Shown here piece by piece: positions 1 through 8,287 of a DNA stretch of 64,000 nt; the first letter of the stretch is position 1; each line of letters begins with the position of its first letter. Source of the DNA: Prevotella sp. (GTDB lineage: Bacteria; Bacteroidota; Bacteroidia; Bacteroidales; Bacteroidaceae); assembly GCA_017651265.1 (NCBI GenBank), contig JAGCDO010000008.1:1-64000 (forward strand), given 5' to 3'. Both the position numbers and the translations under genes were made by a program. Below the pieces are notes generated by a model, which was given only the letters and a program-made list of their open reading frames with translations, did no database searches and was not told where the DNA came from.

Positions 1-21
1 TTTGAGGCACTTTTTACCAGA

Positions 22-56
22 AACTGCCATAGTTTCCAACGCAAACTGCCATAGTT
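22..56. repeat. Two-copy 22-bp-period repeat, left of the AbiL module
   Basis: The near-palindromic 13-mer AACTGCCATAGTT occurs at 22-34 and 44-56, separated by the 9-base spacer TCCAACGCA, giving a 22-bp period. A related four-copy array with the same period lies on the other side of the AbiL genes at 2639-2717. Function is unknown. A 22-bp period is about two helical turns, so a bound dimer would sit on one face of the DNA. Confidence 0.7.
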
Positions 57-83
57 TACTTCCACCCACAAGGGATGGAATTT

Positions 84-117
84 AAGAAGCAAGAGGCAAG
101 AAGCAAGAAGCAAGAGA
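84..117. repeat. Tandem heptamer repeat (AAGAAGC/AAGAGGC type)
   Basis: A run of 7-base units of the form AAGAAGC or AAGAGGC. The same heptamer family forms the large inverted array at 27108-27267, so it is a dispersed intergenic repeat of this genome. No gene overlaps it. Confidence 0.7.
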
Positions 118-180
118 TTACCGCTAAAATACAGTTCGTGGTAATTTGGGTATGAGAGAAATTGGTTGAACGGGATATGT

Positions 181-280
181 AGGTTAGATCTGGGTTAGAT
201 GTGGGTTAGATGTTTGAGCAACATCTAACCCTCGAGAAGCCCTTTGCAGCAGGGCGTTTCAAGCATTTTGGGTTAGATGT
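181..280. repeat. GGTTAGATGT repeat cluster with a 12-bp hairpin
   Basis: Three consecutive 11-mers (181-191 imperfect; 192-202 and 203-213 GGGTTAGATGT) are followed by an inverted copy at 221-231, and a fourth direct copy lies at 270-280. Bases 203-214 and 220-231 form a perfect 12-bp stem with loop TGAGC. It could be the terminator of a gene left of the window, a protein-binding array, or both; the direct copies are not explained by a terminator alone. Confidence 0.6.
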
Positions 281-281
281 T

Positions 282-496
282 GGCCAATTTTACGAATGTT
301 CATAAAAAACTACGAGTCTGCAGAATCAACGAAACTGGTAGCATACCTGTCACGTTCGAAGAAAGAACACATATGTTTGATGGAGGTTGCTCTGAAAAAA
401 GTGAGAAATCTTTCTTTTGTCAGTCATCTAAATATAAAAATTGCAAAAATCATGCGGATTTTCAATATAAAAGCACAAATATTAGAATTTTATTTA
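282..496. other. Non-coding stretch upstream of the AbiL module
   Basis: An open frame runs through here into the ATPase gene, but its predicted residues resemble nothing I recognise, and a promoter-like -7 element follows at 497-504. I see no gene in this stretch. Confidence 0.5.
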
Positions 497-504
497 TATC
501 TTTG
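497..504 (+). promoter_or_regulatory. Bacteroidetes -7 element for the AbiL operon
   Basis: TATCTTTG fits the TAnnTTTG -7 consensus and lies 19 bases upstream of the ATG at 524. No TTTG is seen at the -33 position. It supports the downstream start codon rather than an upstream in-frame ATG at 296. Confidence 0.45.
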
Positions 505-523
505 TGGCATAAAAGCTAACAGT

Positions 524-1819
524 ATGATACAAGAGATTAAGATTAAGAACTTTCTGTCGTTTAGAGATGAAGTAAGATTTAGCTTTGAGGCTACTAACGA
601 TAAGTTTGCAGAGGATTCTCAGGTTGTTACGATCAATGAGAATACAAGACTTCTACGTTTTGCTATCATTTATGGCTATAACGCCTCTGGAAAGTCTAAT
701 CTGCTGAGTGTTTTGGACTTCTTGTCATTTTTCTGGTCTGTAAAGCCCAAAGATTTGGATGCTACAACAGGAATAATACCTTTTAAACTTGACAGTGTCT
801 CGAATGATGCACCTTCAAGTTTTGAGGTAGTGTTTTTTGTAAAAGACACCAAGTATTGGTATCAATTGGAATTGGATCAGCACCAGGTGTATTTGGAGAA
901 GTTGTCATATTATAAAACCACTCAGCCTATTATGCTGTTTGAAAGGACACTGAAGGATGGCCAGTCGGATATTCAGTTCAATCCCAAGGCAGAAAAGATT
1001 AGTGCCGCAGCAAAAGAGATGATCAGTGTGAACTGCTTGAAGAACACCTCTTTCTTTGTGGCGCGTAATCAGGTTAACGTGAGTCTTCCAATAATTGACG
1101 CGGCAAAAGACTGGATGAGAAGCCGGTTGATGCCTGTGGTTTTCCCTTCAACAGGCTTAACGTCATACGCGCAAAAGAAGGCTTCTGAAAACAAAGATCT
1201 GATAAACTACATCGTAAAGTTTCTACACGAGGCTGATTTCAACGTAACAGACATTTCTACCAATGTTATTAGTAAGCAGCTTACAGATGAGGCTATCAAG
1301 TACCTGACAGAAGACAGTGATAGCAGTGATGTGGATTCTGCAAGGGAAGTAGAACGAATCAAGAAAGAACGGACCATCAAACAGATACAGACGGTTTTTG
1401 AGCATACTGTAGAGAACGAAAACGGAACAGAAATCTACCAGATGGACAAGAAGTACGAATCTACTGGTACGATGAGAACGTTTGGAATCGAAACGGTCTT
1501 GTTTGAAGCGCTTATGAGTGAAGCCGTACTGCCTATTGATGAGTTAGAAACATCACTGCACCCCAAACTGCTGGAGAAAATTCTTTTCGACTATCTGAAG
1601 ACACATTCAAGATCACAGTTGATTGTCACTACACACAATGACGGCTTGCTGGATCTGCTTGATGACTTAATAAGGAAAGACTCAGTATGGTTCACGGAGA
1701 AAAAGAAGTCAGGTGTTACTGAATTGTATAAGCTTACCGATTTTAGAGGCATTAATCGTCTCTCGTCCATCAGGGAAGCTTACCGAAACAAGCGCTTTGG
1801 TGCAACGATGGGATCATGA
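524..1819 (+). CDS. AAA15-family ATPase, AbiLi/RloA-type defence protein
   Basis: A predicted cytoplasmic ATPase of 431 residues of the AAA15/OLD-like class. The N-terminus (IKNFLSFRDEV) is the typical SMC/ABC-like strand. The Walker A motif GYNASGKS is at about residues 51-58, Walker B LPIDELE near 337-343 is followed by SLHP, and the H-loop TTHND is near 371. The frame stays open upstream to 296, but those residues are uninformative and a -7 promoter element precedes 524, so I chose this ATG. It overlaps the next gene by 4 bases (ATGA), indicating translational coupling. ATPase plus RloB is the architecture of the AbiL abortive-infection system. Defence activity is inferred from family and pairing; what triggers it cannot be read here. 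Confidence 0.85.
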   Translation: MIQEIKIKNFLSFRDEVRFSFEATNDKFAEDSQVVTINENTRLLRFAIIYGYNASGKSNLLSVLDFLSFFWSVKPKDLDATTGIIPFKLDSVSNDAPSSFEVVFFVKDTKYWYQLELDQHQVYLEKLSYYKTTQPIMLFERTLKDGQSDIQFNPKAEKISAAAKEMISVNCLKNTSFFVARNQVNVSLPIIDAAKDWMRSRLMPVVFPSTGLTSYAQKKASENKDLINYIVKFLHEADFNVTDISTNVISKQLTDEAIKYLTEDSDSSDVDSAREVERIKKERTIKQIQTVFEHTVENENGTEIYQMDKKYESTGTMRTFGIETVLFEALMSEAVLPIDELETSLHPKLLEKILFDYLKTHSRSQLIVTTHNDGLLDLLDDLIRKDSVWFTEKKKSGVTELYKLTDFRGINRLSSIREAYRNKRFGATMGS

Positions 1820-2535
1820 TGGAAAAAGAATTAGCAGAGAGCATAGAGCGGCAGAAATATTTTGAAGATGTTGCCACTTCTTCGTCTGAGCAGGATGATG
1901 GGACGAGGGAAATGGGTGAGCTGTATCCTTTCCTAATTTGTGGCGGCACGAATACAGAGCGCTTTTATTTCACTCACATCAACGATACGACAGATTACAA
2001 GTTCAACATCAGACCAAGATACTTTGGTGATGAGTCGAACTATACAGAGGCTTTCCCCAAAAGAATAAATGATGTGTTAAGCACCAATAATGATGCAAAG
2101 ATATTCTGTGTATACGACTGGGATACAATATATGGTAATGAAACAAATCTAAAGAAACATGAAGACTTTGAGAAGCAATTCCAGGAAGAAATATCAAATG
2201 GGATTGTTACTTTATGTCCAAGTATGCCCTGTATTGAGTATTGGTTCCTGCTTCATTTCGTTGACTATACTAAGCTACTGAAGAACTACAGAGAAGTATC
2301 AGCTGTGTTGGGGGAGCGTATTAAAGCTTGTTTCACAGACTCTTCAAAGCCTTTGAAGAAATTACTGAAGAAAGAGAAATATCTGAAAGACTCAGCATGG
2401 GTGGAGAATCTTTGTACCGATGGGAAACTTGCTTTGGCCATAGAACGAGCAGAGAAAAATATCAAGGCAGCAGTGAAAGCAGGAGAACTTGAGAAACAGT
2501 CGTACTCGTATGTGTATGAGGTGTTCAAGAGATAA
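1816..2535 (+). CDS. rloB: RloB family protein, AbiLii-type TOPRIM-like effector
   Basis: A 239-residue RloB-domain protein, the usual partner of an AAA15 ATPase in AbiL modules. RloB proteins have a TOPRIM-like fold. Visible landmarks are ICGGTNTERFYF (about 41-52) with the expected acidic residue E48, then VYDWD (about 99-103) giving the D-x-D pair D101/D103, and the family-typical PSMPCIEYWFLLHF segment. The first ATG overlaps the stop of the ATPase gene; an alternative ATG is one codon downstream. Nuclease or nucleotidyl activity is an inference from the fold. A convergent Detocs operon follows after about 420 bases of repeats. Confidence 0.85.
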   Translation: MMEKELAESIERQKYFEDVATSSSEQDDGTREMGELYPFLICGGTNTERFYFTHINDTTDYKFNIRPRYFGDESNYTEAFPKRINDVLSTNNDAKIFCVYDWDTIYGNETNLKKHEDFEKQFQEEISNGIVTLCPSMPCIEYWFLLHFVDYTKLLKNYREVSAVLGERIKACFTDSSKPLKKLLKKEKYLKDSAWVENLCTDGKLALAIERAEKNIKAAVKAGELEKQSYSYVYEVFKR

Positions 2536-2638
2536 GAATAACATGAAATTCTTAAGGAACTTGCTACTAACACGCAAGTTTAGTTGAAGTTCCCAACCTG
2601 TTTACCTGCAAAATCCTACAAGGCTTCTAACGCTCTCT

Positions 2639-2717
2639 AACCAGCCTAGTTAGTGCCTCCAACCAGCCTAGTTAGTGCCTCCAACCAGCCTAGTTTCTAT
2701 GGGTAACTAGCCTTGTT
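2639..2717. repeat. Four-copy 22-bp-period repeat, right of the AbiL module
   Basis: The 13-mer AACCAGCCTAGTT occurs at 2639, 2661 and 2683, and the variant AACTAGCCTTGTT at 2705, so starts are exactly 22 bases apart. Spacers are 9 bases: AGTGCCTCC twice, then TCTATGGGT. The same period and a related 13-mer occur at 22-56, so the two arrays bracket the AbiL genes. Confidence 0.75.
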
Positions 2718-2764
2718 GAAAAGCCTTATAAGCCATATTATCGAAACGGAAGAATATGAAAGAA

Positions 2765-2888
2765 TGCTCCGCTATTATGCCTAATCAACTTATGATCAGC
2801 AGGTTGTTGGCGGAGCAATCTCCATTATAATCCTCCGCCACGAATCTTCTGGTAATCATATAATTACACTAATATGGCGGAGGATTAT
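2765..2888. repeat. Two adjacent inverted repeats sharing a GGCGGAG core
   Basis: TGCTCCGC (2765-2772) pairs with GCGGAGCA (2810-2817). ATAATCCTCCGCCA (2827-2840) pairs perfectly with TGGCGGAGGATTAT (2875-2888) over 14 bases around a 34-base centre. This is the intergenic space between convergent rloB and dtcC, so a bidirectional termination role is possible, although no T-tract directly follows. The stretch 2536-2956 otherwise holds only the 22-bp repeats; I see no gene. Confidence 0.6.
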
Positions 2889-2956
2889 GTAACTACTTTC
2901 TTTTGAAAAGCCCTAATAGGTATATCATGAGTCCTTTGGGGTATATTAGACAAATT

Positions 2957-4198
2957 TTATGTGTAATCCAAACCATTCATAATCACATATTTCAGAAATG
3001 CAGCCGATGTATAAGAAGCATAATCTTGGAAGTTATCTTTCTTCTTCACTGTTGCGTAGTCCGATACAGACTTTATTGATGCAAAGAATTTTGGTCTTGG
3101 CTCGACTGAGTGAGCTGCCGCATAATACACTCCGTATGTTTCCATCTCTATACCCATTAGTTTTCTGGCATGTTCAGAAATCTCCTTGATTTTCTTTTCC
3201 ATTGCTATAACTGCGGGTACAGAAGCCATCTGTCCTATATGGACTCTCACGTCTTTAAGCTTCTTTTTCATTGCGAACTCTGAGGCCAACGTAATTTCAT
3301 GAAGCAATTTTTTGTTTTTCTTGGCTTTCGTAAGAATGTTTATCATCACAGGATCTACATTCAAATGTCTTGGATCTGGATGGAATTTGCCATCTTTGTA
3401 CTTACCACTGGCTCCGTCCCAACATTCTGCTGCCACCATAATATCGCCTAATGAACATTCCTTAGGGTCAACTGCAGCAGCAATTCCTGTCATAAACAGA
3501 TAGCGTGGTCTGTAATGGTAAAGCATTTTTGCTGTAAGTGCCGAAGAAGCAGTACTTGCCATTTGTGGCTGCGCTACTGAAACAATTCTTATTCTCTCAC
3601 CATTGTCTTTTTCCAACGTCTTTGTATAGTAGGTCTCACACTTGTCACCATCGAATTCTTCTGCGACCCAATCACCACCAAAGACATCCATCATCACAGT
3701 ATGTTCAGGTTCGGACAAAGCATTGATAATAGCCACGTCATAATCATAGTCAGGGTTTTGACGCAGGCGTTGCTTGCTGTCCTGCAGGTATTGAATCTTT
3801 CTTTCCAGTTTGTCTTCCCATTCATTATATTCAGGTCCATAGCAAAACAGACTCCACAGACTATTCTCAAAACTTTCCCTAAATTCTGCTGGAACACCTT
3901 GCATTTGTGTGATACCCAATATGTGAGCAGGTTGTTTTATTAATTCACCAAATTCGTTTATCTGTTCTAGAAAATCAACGGCATTTTTGGGCGATACCTT
4001 TCCTTTGTCTTTCTTAGGAATATTCAGGTCGAGCATTACCAAGTCGAAATACCTTGTTCTCATGAGTTTAAAAGCATCGCTGGTATTCCTCCTATGCTCT
4101 ATATCAGACTCCCTGATGCTGTCAAACTTCCTGCAGATAAAGTTTCTCAGAGTATCAACCTTCTTCTGAGTATCATCAATGATAAGAATAGATAACAT
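2957..4198 (-). CDS. dtcC: Detocs effector DtcC: receiver domain fused to nucleoside phosphorylase-like domain
   Basis: A 413-residue response regulator whose output is a PNP/nucleosidase domain rather than DNA binding. The receiver (about 1-125) has acidic residues D8/D9 and the phospho-acceptor D57 in MLDLNIP. From about 150 a phosphorylase/nucleosidase fold begins (YDYDVAIINAL), with MTGIAAAVDP, LGDIMVA, GIEMETYG (E351/E353, ribose-binding position) and KSVSDYA (catalytic-type D380). In the Detocs anti-phage system this effector is known to cleave cellular ATP when phosphorylated. It overlaps dtcB by 23 bases and is last in the operon. A housekeeping MTA/SAH nucleosidase would lack the receiver and this context. 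Confidence 0.83.
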   Translation of the reverse strand: MLSILIIDDTQKKVDTLRNFICRKFDSIRESDIEHRRNTSDAFKLMRTRYFDLVMLDLNIPKKDKGKVSPKNAVDFLEQINEFGELIKQPAHILGITQMQGVPAEFRESFENSLWSLFCYGPEYNEWEDKLERKIQYLQDSKQRLRQNPDYDYDVAIINALSEPEHTVMMDVFGGDWVAEEFDGDKCETYYTKTLEKDNGERIRIVSVAQPQMASTASSALTAKMLYHYRPRYLFMTGIAAAVDPKECSLGDIMVAAECWDGASGKYKDGKFHPDPRHLNVDPVMINILTKAKKNKKLLHEITLASEFAMKKKLKDVRVHIGQMASVPAVIAMEKKIKEISEHARKLMGIEMETYGVYYAAAHSVEPRPKFFASIKSVSDYATVKKKDNFQDYASYTSAAFLKYVIMNGLDYT

Positions 4199-4625
4199 TG
4201 TCTATATATTTAGTAAGTTCATATTTCCAACCGTCTTCCGAAGAATTATACTTCACTGCCCCCATATAAGTTTCATGACAGTCAGCTTTCAGCCTATCAT
4301 CTATTGTTTCAAGTGTTTCTTCCCCAAAATTATCATATTGAGTGATAACGATACTTTTGATTGAAATCCCCAGATCCATAAGATAGCCAATCAGCAATTC
4401 ACCACCGTTATGCAATGTACGTTCATTGCTACCCTTGTCTTTGTCAAATTTTGGAAGGGTCATGTCCACTAACATTAGGTCATAGCCTCCTTTCATGGCC
4501 TTTCTTACTCCGGCATTAAAAGACAGGGCGAGATCAGTTTCCTTGTCAGGATAAGATTCTTTTAGGAACTCAACGATGTCGTTCCTCTTGTTTTCATCAT
4601 CTTCTATTAGCAGAATTTTCTTCAT
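4176..4625 (-). CDS. dtcB: Detocs lone receiver protein DtcB
   Basis: A 149-residue CheY-like protein consisting only of a receiver domain: acidic pocket EDD at 8-10, phospho-acceptor D54 in LVDMTLP, and the threonine switch position in IVITQYD. It has no output domain. In described Detocs systems the standalone receiver draws phosphate away from the effector and so prevents accidental self-intoxication. Overlaps of 29 bases with dtcA and 23 bases with dtcC show tight translational coupling. The position between kinase and effector matches the known gene order. An insertion (KFDKDKGSNERTLHNG) follows the acceptor loop, comparable to KKDKGKVSPKN in DtcC, so both receivers belong to one subfamily. 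Confidence 0.8.
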   Translation of the reverse strand: MKKILLIEDDENKRNDIVEFLKESYPDKETDLALSFNAGVRKAMKGGYDLMLVDMTLPKFDKDKGSNERTLHNGGELLIGYLMDLGISIKSIVITQYDNFGEETLETIDDRLKADCHETYMGAVKYNSSEDGWKYELTKYIDNVIYSYH

Positions 4626-7600
4626 ACCTAATGCTATTCATGTTTATCGTTATTTTGGTTTCGAACACGCCGTTTGACAATTTGATTTCATATGAATTGC
4701 CTTTGTCCAGCAGAAAGTAGTTCACGACATTATTTATTTTATAGAATCCTGTATTACCTTCCATCCGAGTCTGATGCCCCAGTAACACCTTGGCCCTTGA
4801 AACCTCAAACTCGTTAATCTTATTGAGAATAAAGTTCTCATCTTCTTTCTCAATAGTATTAGAAACATCTATTATCAGGAAACCTTGGGACTCCATTATT
4901 TTGGTTTTGCAAGGCGCAACTGTTCTTCCCTTACCTTCATAATAGTCTGCTACATTATTGAGTATGTCATGAAACATCGTATAGAAATGTCCGATGTTCC
5001 TTCCTGCTAGCAACGTTGGTGCATTGATTTCCCGTTGCTCCTGGATTTTTATATTACAATACTGGTTGATTCCTCTCAGAGATGCGTTTGCCAATTCCTC
5101 CATGGTAAAGGGTTTGTTTGAAATCTGACTTCTCTGAAACCAGTCACAGACAATCTTGCAGTCTTGTTGAAGATGTGTCTTGCACGTTGTTATGGTGTCT
5201 TTAAACTTAGAGAGGGTAGGAATTTCGCCATTTGCTAATTCTAATATATCATCATACAATTTATCCAACTCTTCACAAAGAAGATTTTCTGTATCTTTGA
5301 TAGATTGTTTTACATCAACGAAACATTCTTCAACTCTATTCCAGAACAACTTAAAAGCATCATCAACAACTGTCGAGAATACTTTGTTATCTTGTTGATA
5401 AAGCTTATATATACCTTCTTGTAAATGTTCCAGGGACAAATCGAAACAGGCATCTATATCTTTATTATAAGACTCCGTCTTAACCTGTATTTTATTGTCT
5501 TTTAGAACTTGAAGAATCTCATCTACTTTTTGTGAGAAATGTAAAAAGGAATCTAATGCTTTTGTAGTAGCCTCCCCTTCGAACCCAAGCCGATGTTCCA
5601 CCCACTCGATATTCATGTCGTATTGCCCAGCAGCATTCTTCCGGGTTGTCAGACCTTCTTGCTGCAAATGATGTCTTAATTGGTTCTTGATGGTGCCATG
5701 CCTTACTCTACTGCTCAAATAGTAGTCCAGCCCGGCATTGTCGTTTAAAAGAAAAGACTCACGTAATATCAGAATAAAGGTCGTAAACAGTAGTTGTTTG
5801 TAGGGTATCGGTACAATATTCTTTCCATTGCTATCCCGGTTGTTATCCGTTATGGCATTCATTTCTTTAGGGAAAAGTCCCTTCAAGATGTTTTCATCAG
5901 CCATGATCTGTAACTTCGGATCTATTCCTAAATACACATTAAAAAACTCACGCGCATCATCCAATTCGTATCGTTTCAGCAAGAGTTCATCCACGTCAAT
6001 TTTGCTATTCCCTACTTGTTCCAAAAATCCCTGTATTCCAAGTTCCGTGATGAGATGATTTATCTCGTGGCTATACTTCCTGTCATTTGTTGCAACTTTT
6101 AATTTTTTGCAGATTCTGATTCTGTCGCGCATCACCTCTTCAGAATTCTCGTAGAAAACAGGACTTAAGTCGAGAGTGTTGATATCCAAGACCTTGTCCA
6201 TAAAATACACGTTCAAAACACTGCCGTCGCATTCTATATCTCCAGGTGTGTCCAATCCACTCTCCATAATGTGTCTTGTCGCATTAGCAGAGATTTTTGC
6301 CGCCTTACCGTTTATCATTCTGTAAAATACGGCAAGTTCCTTATGGCAGTCCAAGGATGTGTCCACAGAACGAACCATTTCATGCTCAACCATCTCCTTA
6401 TTTATACTTGGTATCACATTGGGATGTTCCAACCTATAGTGTACATAGAGCAGAATAGCATTTTTGTATTCTTTCTTCTTGAGGTAGTTTTCAAATAGGA
6501 ATCCTAAAATCAGTCCTTTAGTAAACTCAGGAACGGCATCTGCCAGCAATCGTTCTTCCAACTCTGTAGCATAAACAGTCTTGTCTCCTGCAACCATAAT
6601 CAGCATCACATCCTCTAGCGAAAGTGTGGCAGGTAACTGTCCGGGAGGTAACTCTTTCCATGAATGTTCACTTAAAAAGGAACCTCGCTGTAAAGGTGAA
6701 TTGTAATACATGCTATCCAATACTCTCCATCCTTCCGAGTACATCCATGAATCGTTGCCAAAGTTTGCTAAGTTTGACTCTTCCAAGTCCTTCATCAACT
6801 CACAAAGTCTTCTCAGTGGGTGCAGGCCAGGATTTGAAAGCCCTATCATGGCAAGTTTGTTACCATGCAACATTTTGTCCTTGTTTTCAAGATAATAGCG
6901 CAAATGGTACTTGATTCTTTCCTTAAGCGAGCCGTCAGTGGTTCCAATATCTTTCCCTTGTTTCACTGCCTCCACACATTCTTCAAAGATGGAATCAATG
7001 TCACCACTATTCCTTGTGATGGTATTATAATCATCTTTTACCACTCCAGCAAAAAAACCATACTTACGTAACCTTTCATCATTAATGGTTCTGACAATGG
7101 TACCTAAGTATTCCAAAAAGTTCGGGTTGTCTTTATATGAAACTAAAAGCTGAGGAAGGAAAATAATGAAATTAGCATATAAGTCAATAAGTGAGGATTT
7201 AAAATCATATGAAAGACATTCATTCAAGTCTATCTCCTCATACGGAAAAAAATGCATCAACAGATAATCAGTCTGCCATTTCGACTCAAAGTTAAAACTG
7301 TCAATCTCTGCCTTACGTTTCTCGCTAAACAACAGCGCGGAAGCATTGATAGATGCTGTTTCTTGGGCTTGGTCACAAATATAACTAGTCATCGGTTGTA
7401 TGCCTAAACTGTTAAGCTTGTTATACGTCTCCAGTCTTTTGTCTAAGCCACCTGTCAATTCACTTAGCTTTATTAGATTAGTCGCAGCCCAAACAGAATA
7501 GGATATCGTCCCATTCATCCTATTAAGAATATCTTCGGCCTCAATATATTTGCCTTCAAGATAAAAAACTTCATATTGATTTCTTAAGCCGACAAAAACG

Positions 7601-7896
7601 TTGATCTCTTTTTGGAACAACGGCAAAACAAATGACAACATTCCTACATAGTCCAGTGGCGACATAATACCGAATTCACCGCTTCGATATATTTCACTAT
7701 AGCTTTTCCTTTTTAGATAGCTACAATTTTTCTTGAACATGCCCAGAAATAGATGGGGCGTTTGCCTGTAGTAACGAGTAAATTCCTGATACGAGGAGCA
7801 CCTCATTACTACTCGAACAGCATTTTCTCGTCTGACTGGCTGTCTGTTGAGAATCTCCCTATATTGCTGTATGTTAAATGGGAGTAGTTTAGTCAT
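4597..7896 (-). CDS. dtcA: Detocs sensor kinase DtcA: helical-repeat protein with divergent GHKL kinase domain
   Basis: A 1099-residue cytoplasmic protein without signal peptide or membrane segments. Most of its length is alpha-helical TPR-like repeats, the presumed infection-sensing part. The C-terminus from about 965 resembles a divergent histidine-kinase ATPase domain: an N-box-like FHDILNNVADYY (about 975-986), a strand with LIIDVSN near 1004-1010, and a G-box-like EGNTGFYKINNVV (about 1046-1058). I cannot point with confidence to the phospho-accepting histidine. The assignment rests on size, domain order and the dtcB/dtcC neighbours. No clear -33/-7 promoter is seen in 7897-8039. Confidence 0.75.
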   Translation of the reverse strand: MTKLLPFNIQQYREILNRQPVRRENAVRVVMRCSSYQEFTRYYRQTPHLFLGMFKKNCSYLKRKSYSEIYRSGEFGIMSPLDYVGMLSFVLPLFQKEINVFVGLRNQYEVFYLEGKYIEAEDILNRMNGTISYSVWAATNLIKLSELTGGLDKRLETYNKLNSLGIQPMTSYICDQAQETASINASALLFSEKRKAEIDSFNFESKWQTDYLLMHFFPYEEIDLNECLSYDFKSSLIDLYANFIIFLPQLLVSYKDNPNFLEYLGTIVRTINDERLRKYGFFAGVVKDDYNTITRNSGDIDSIFEECVEAVKQGKDIGTTDGSLKERIKYHLRYYLENKDKMLHGNKLAMIGLSNPGLHPLRRLCELMKDLEESNLANFGNDSWMYSEGWRVLDSMYYNSPLQRGSFLSEHSWKELPPGQLPATLSLEDVMLIMVAGDKTVYATELEERLLADAVPEFTKGLILGFLFENYLKKKEYKNAILLYVHYRLEHPNVIPSINKEMVEHEMVRSVDTSLDCHKELAVFYRMINGKAAKISANATRHIMESGLDTPGDIECDGSVLNVYFMDKVLDINTLDLSPVFYENSEEVMRDRIRICKKLKVATNDRKYSHEINHLITELGIQGFLEQVGNSKIDVDELLLKRYELDDAREFFNVYLGIDPKLQIMADENILKGLFPKEMNAITDNNRDSNGKNIVPIPYKQLLFTTFILILRESFLLNDNAGLDYYLSSRVRHGTIKNQLRHHLQQEGLTTRKNAAGQYDMNIEWVEHRLGFEGEATTKALDSFLHFSQKVDEILQVLKDNKIQVKTESYNKDIDACFDLSLEHLQEGIYKLYQQDNKVFSTVVDDAFKLFWNRVEECFVDVKQSIKDTENLLCEELDKLYDDILELANGEIPTLSKFKDTITTCKTHLQQDCKIVCDWFQRSQISNKPFTMEELANASLRGINQYCNIKIQEQREINAPTLLAGRNIGHFYTMFHDILNNVADYYEGKGRTVAPCKTKIMESQGFLIIDVSNTIEKEDENFILNKINEFEVSRAKVLLGHQTRMEGNTGFYKINNVVNYFLLDKGNSYEIKLSNGVFETKITINMNSIRYEENSANRR

Positions 7897-8039
7897 ACAT
7901 TTCCTTATTACAAATAGTTTCTAGATCATATTTTGTATCCCTTGTCAGACATGGTTTTATAGCCAAAAACTTTACCACCATTTTCTACGTTCACCATAAG
8001 TCTAAGGGATTAATTTGTTGAATCAAACGATTTCTTCAG

Positions 8040-8282
8040 TCATGACAGCATTTTTACCACTTCAGCAAATTGAGGACGGAGAGCATCCCAATACTCATCC
8101 TCAATATAGTGCAGGTTGTATGTTGTTTGAAGTTCGCAGAAAAATACGGCCATGGAACCAAAGGCTATCTCTATGAAATGGATCTTCTCTTTCTCAGACT
8201 TCCTGCCACTACCTTCCGCAAGATTAGCCGTTATCGACGTAGCAGATTTACGCACCTTGTCGCCAAGAGCATACTCTCGCTC
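8040..8282 (-). pseudogene. N-terminally truncated four-helix-bundle (S23/IVS-type) protein
   Basis: The reading frame from 8282 gives EREYALGDKVRKS followed by ATSITANLAEGSGR, the conserved helix-2 region of 23S rRNA intervening-sequence-type four-helix-bundle proteins. These are normally about 115-125 residues and begin with an extra helix of roughly 30 residues; here a TAA at 8283-8285 closes the frame just before EREYALGD. Only a GTG at 8255 could start a product, 71 residues long and lacking part of the conserved segment. It is most likely a decayed or 5'-deleted gene. No rRNA is nearby. Confidence 0.55.
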
Positions 8283-8287
8283 TTAAA

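Noticed and set aside
277-519. An 80-residue open frame upstream of the AbiL ATPase
   Set aside because: It has no recognisable motif or promoter, and overlaps the -7 element and another open frame; probably spurious.
296-523. 76-residue N-terminal extension of the AbiL ATPase
   Set aside because: The extension has no family similarity, and a -7 element at 497-504 lies just before the internal ATG at 524, where the typical AAA15 N-terminus begins.
2639-2717. CRISPR array
   Set aside because: Repeats are 13 bases with 9-base spacers, two spacers are identical, and no cas genes are present.
2536-2956. Retron msr/msd or toxin-antitoxin RNA in the repeat-rich gap
   Set aside because: No reverse transcriptase or toxin gene is adjacent, and the stems do not form a msr-msd layout.
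2957-4198. Housekeeping MTA/SAH nucleosidase
   Set aside because: The receiver domain and overlap with a lone receiver and a TPR kinase-like gene fit a Detocs effector instead.
8040-8282. Intervening-sequence protein inside a 23S rRNA gene
   Set aside because: No rRNA sequence is seen nearby and the gene lacks its N-terminus.
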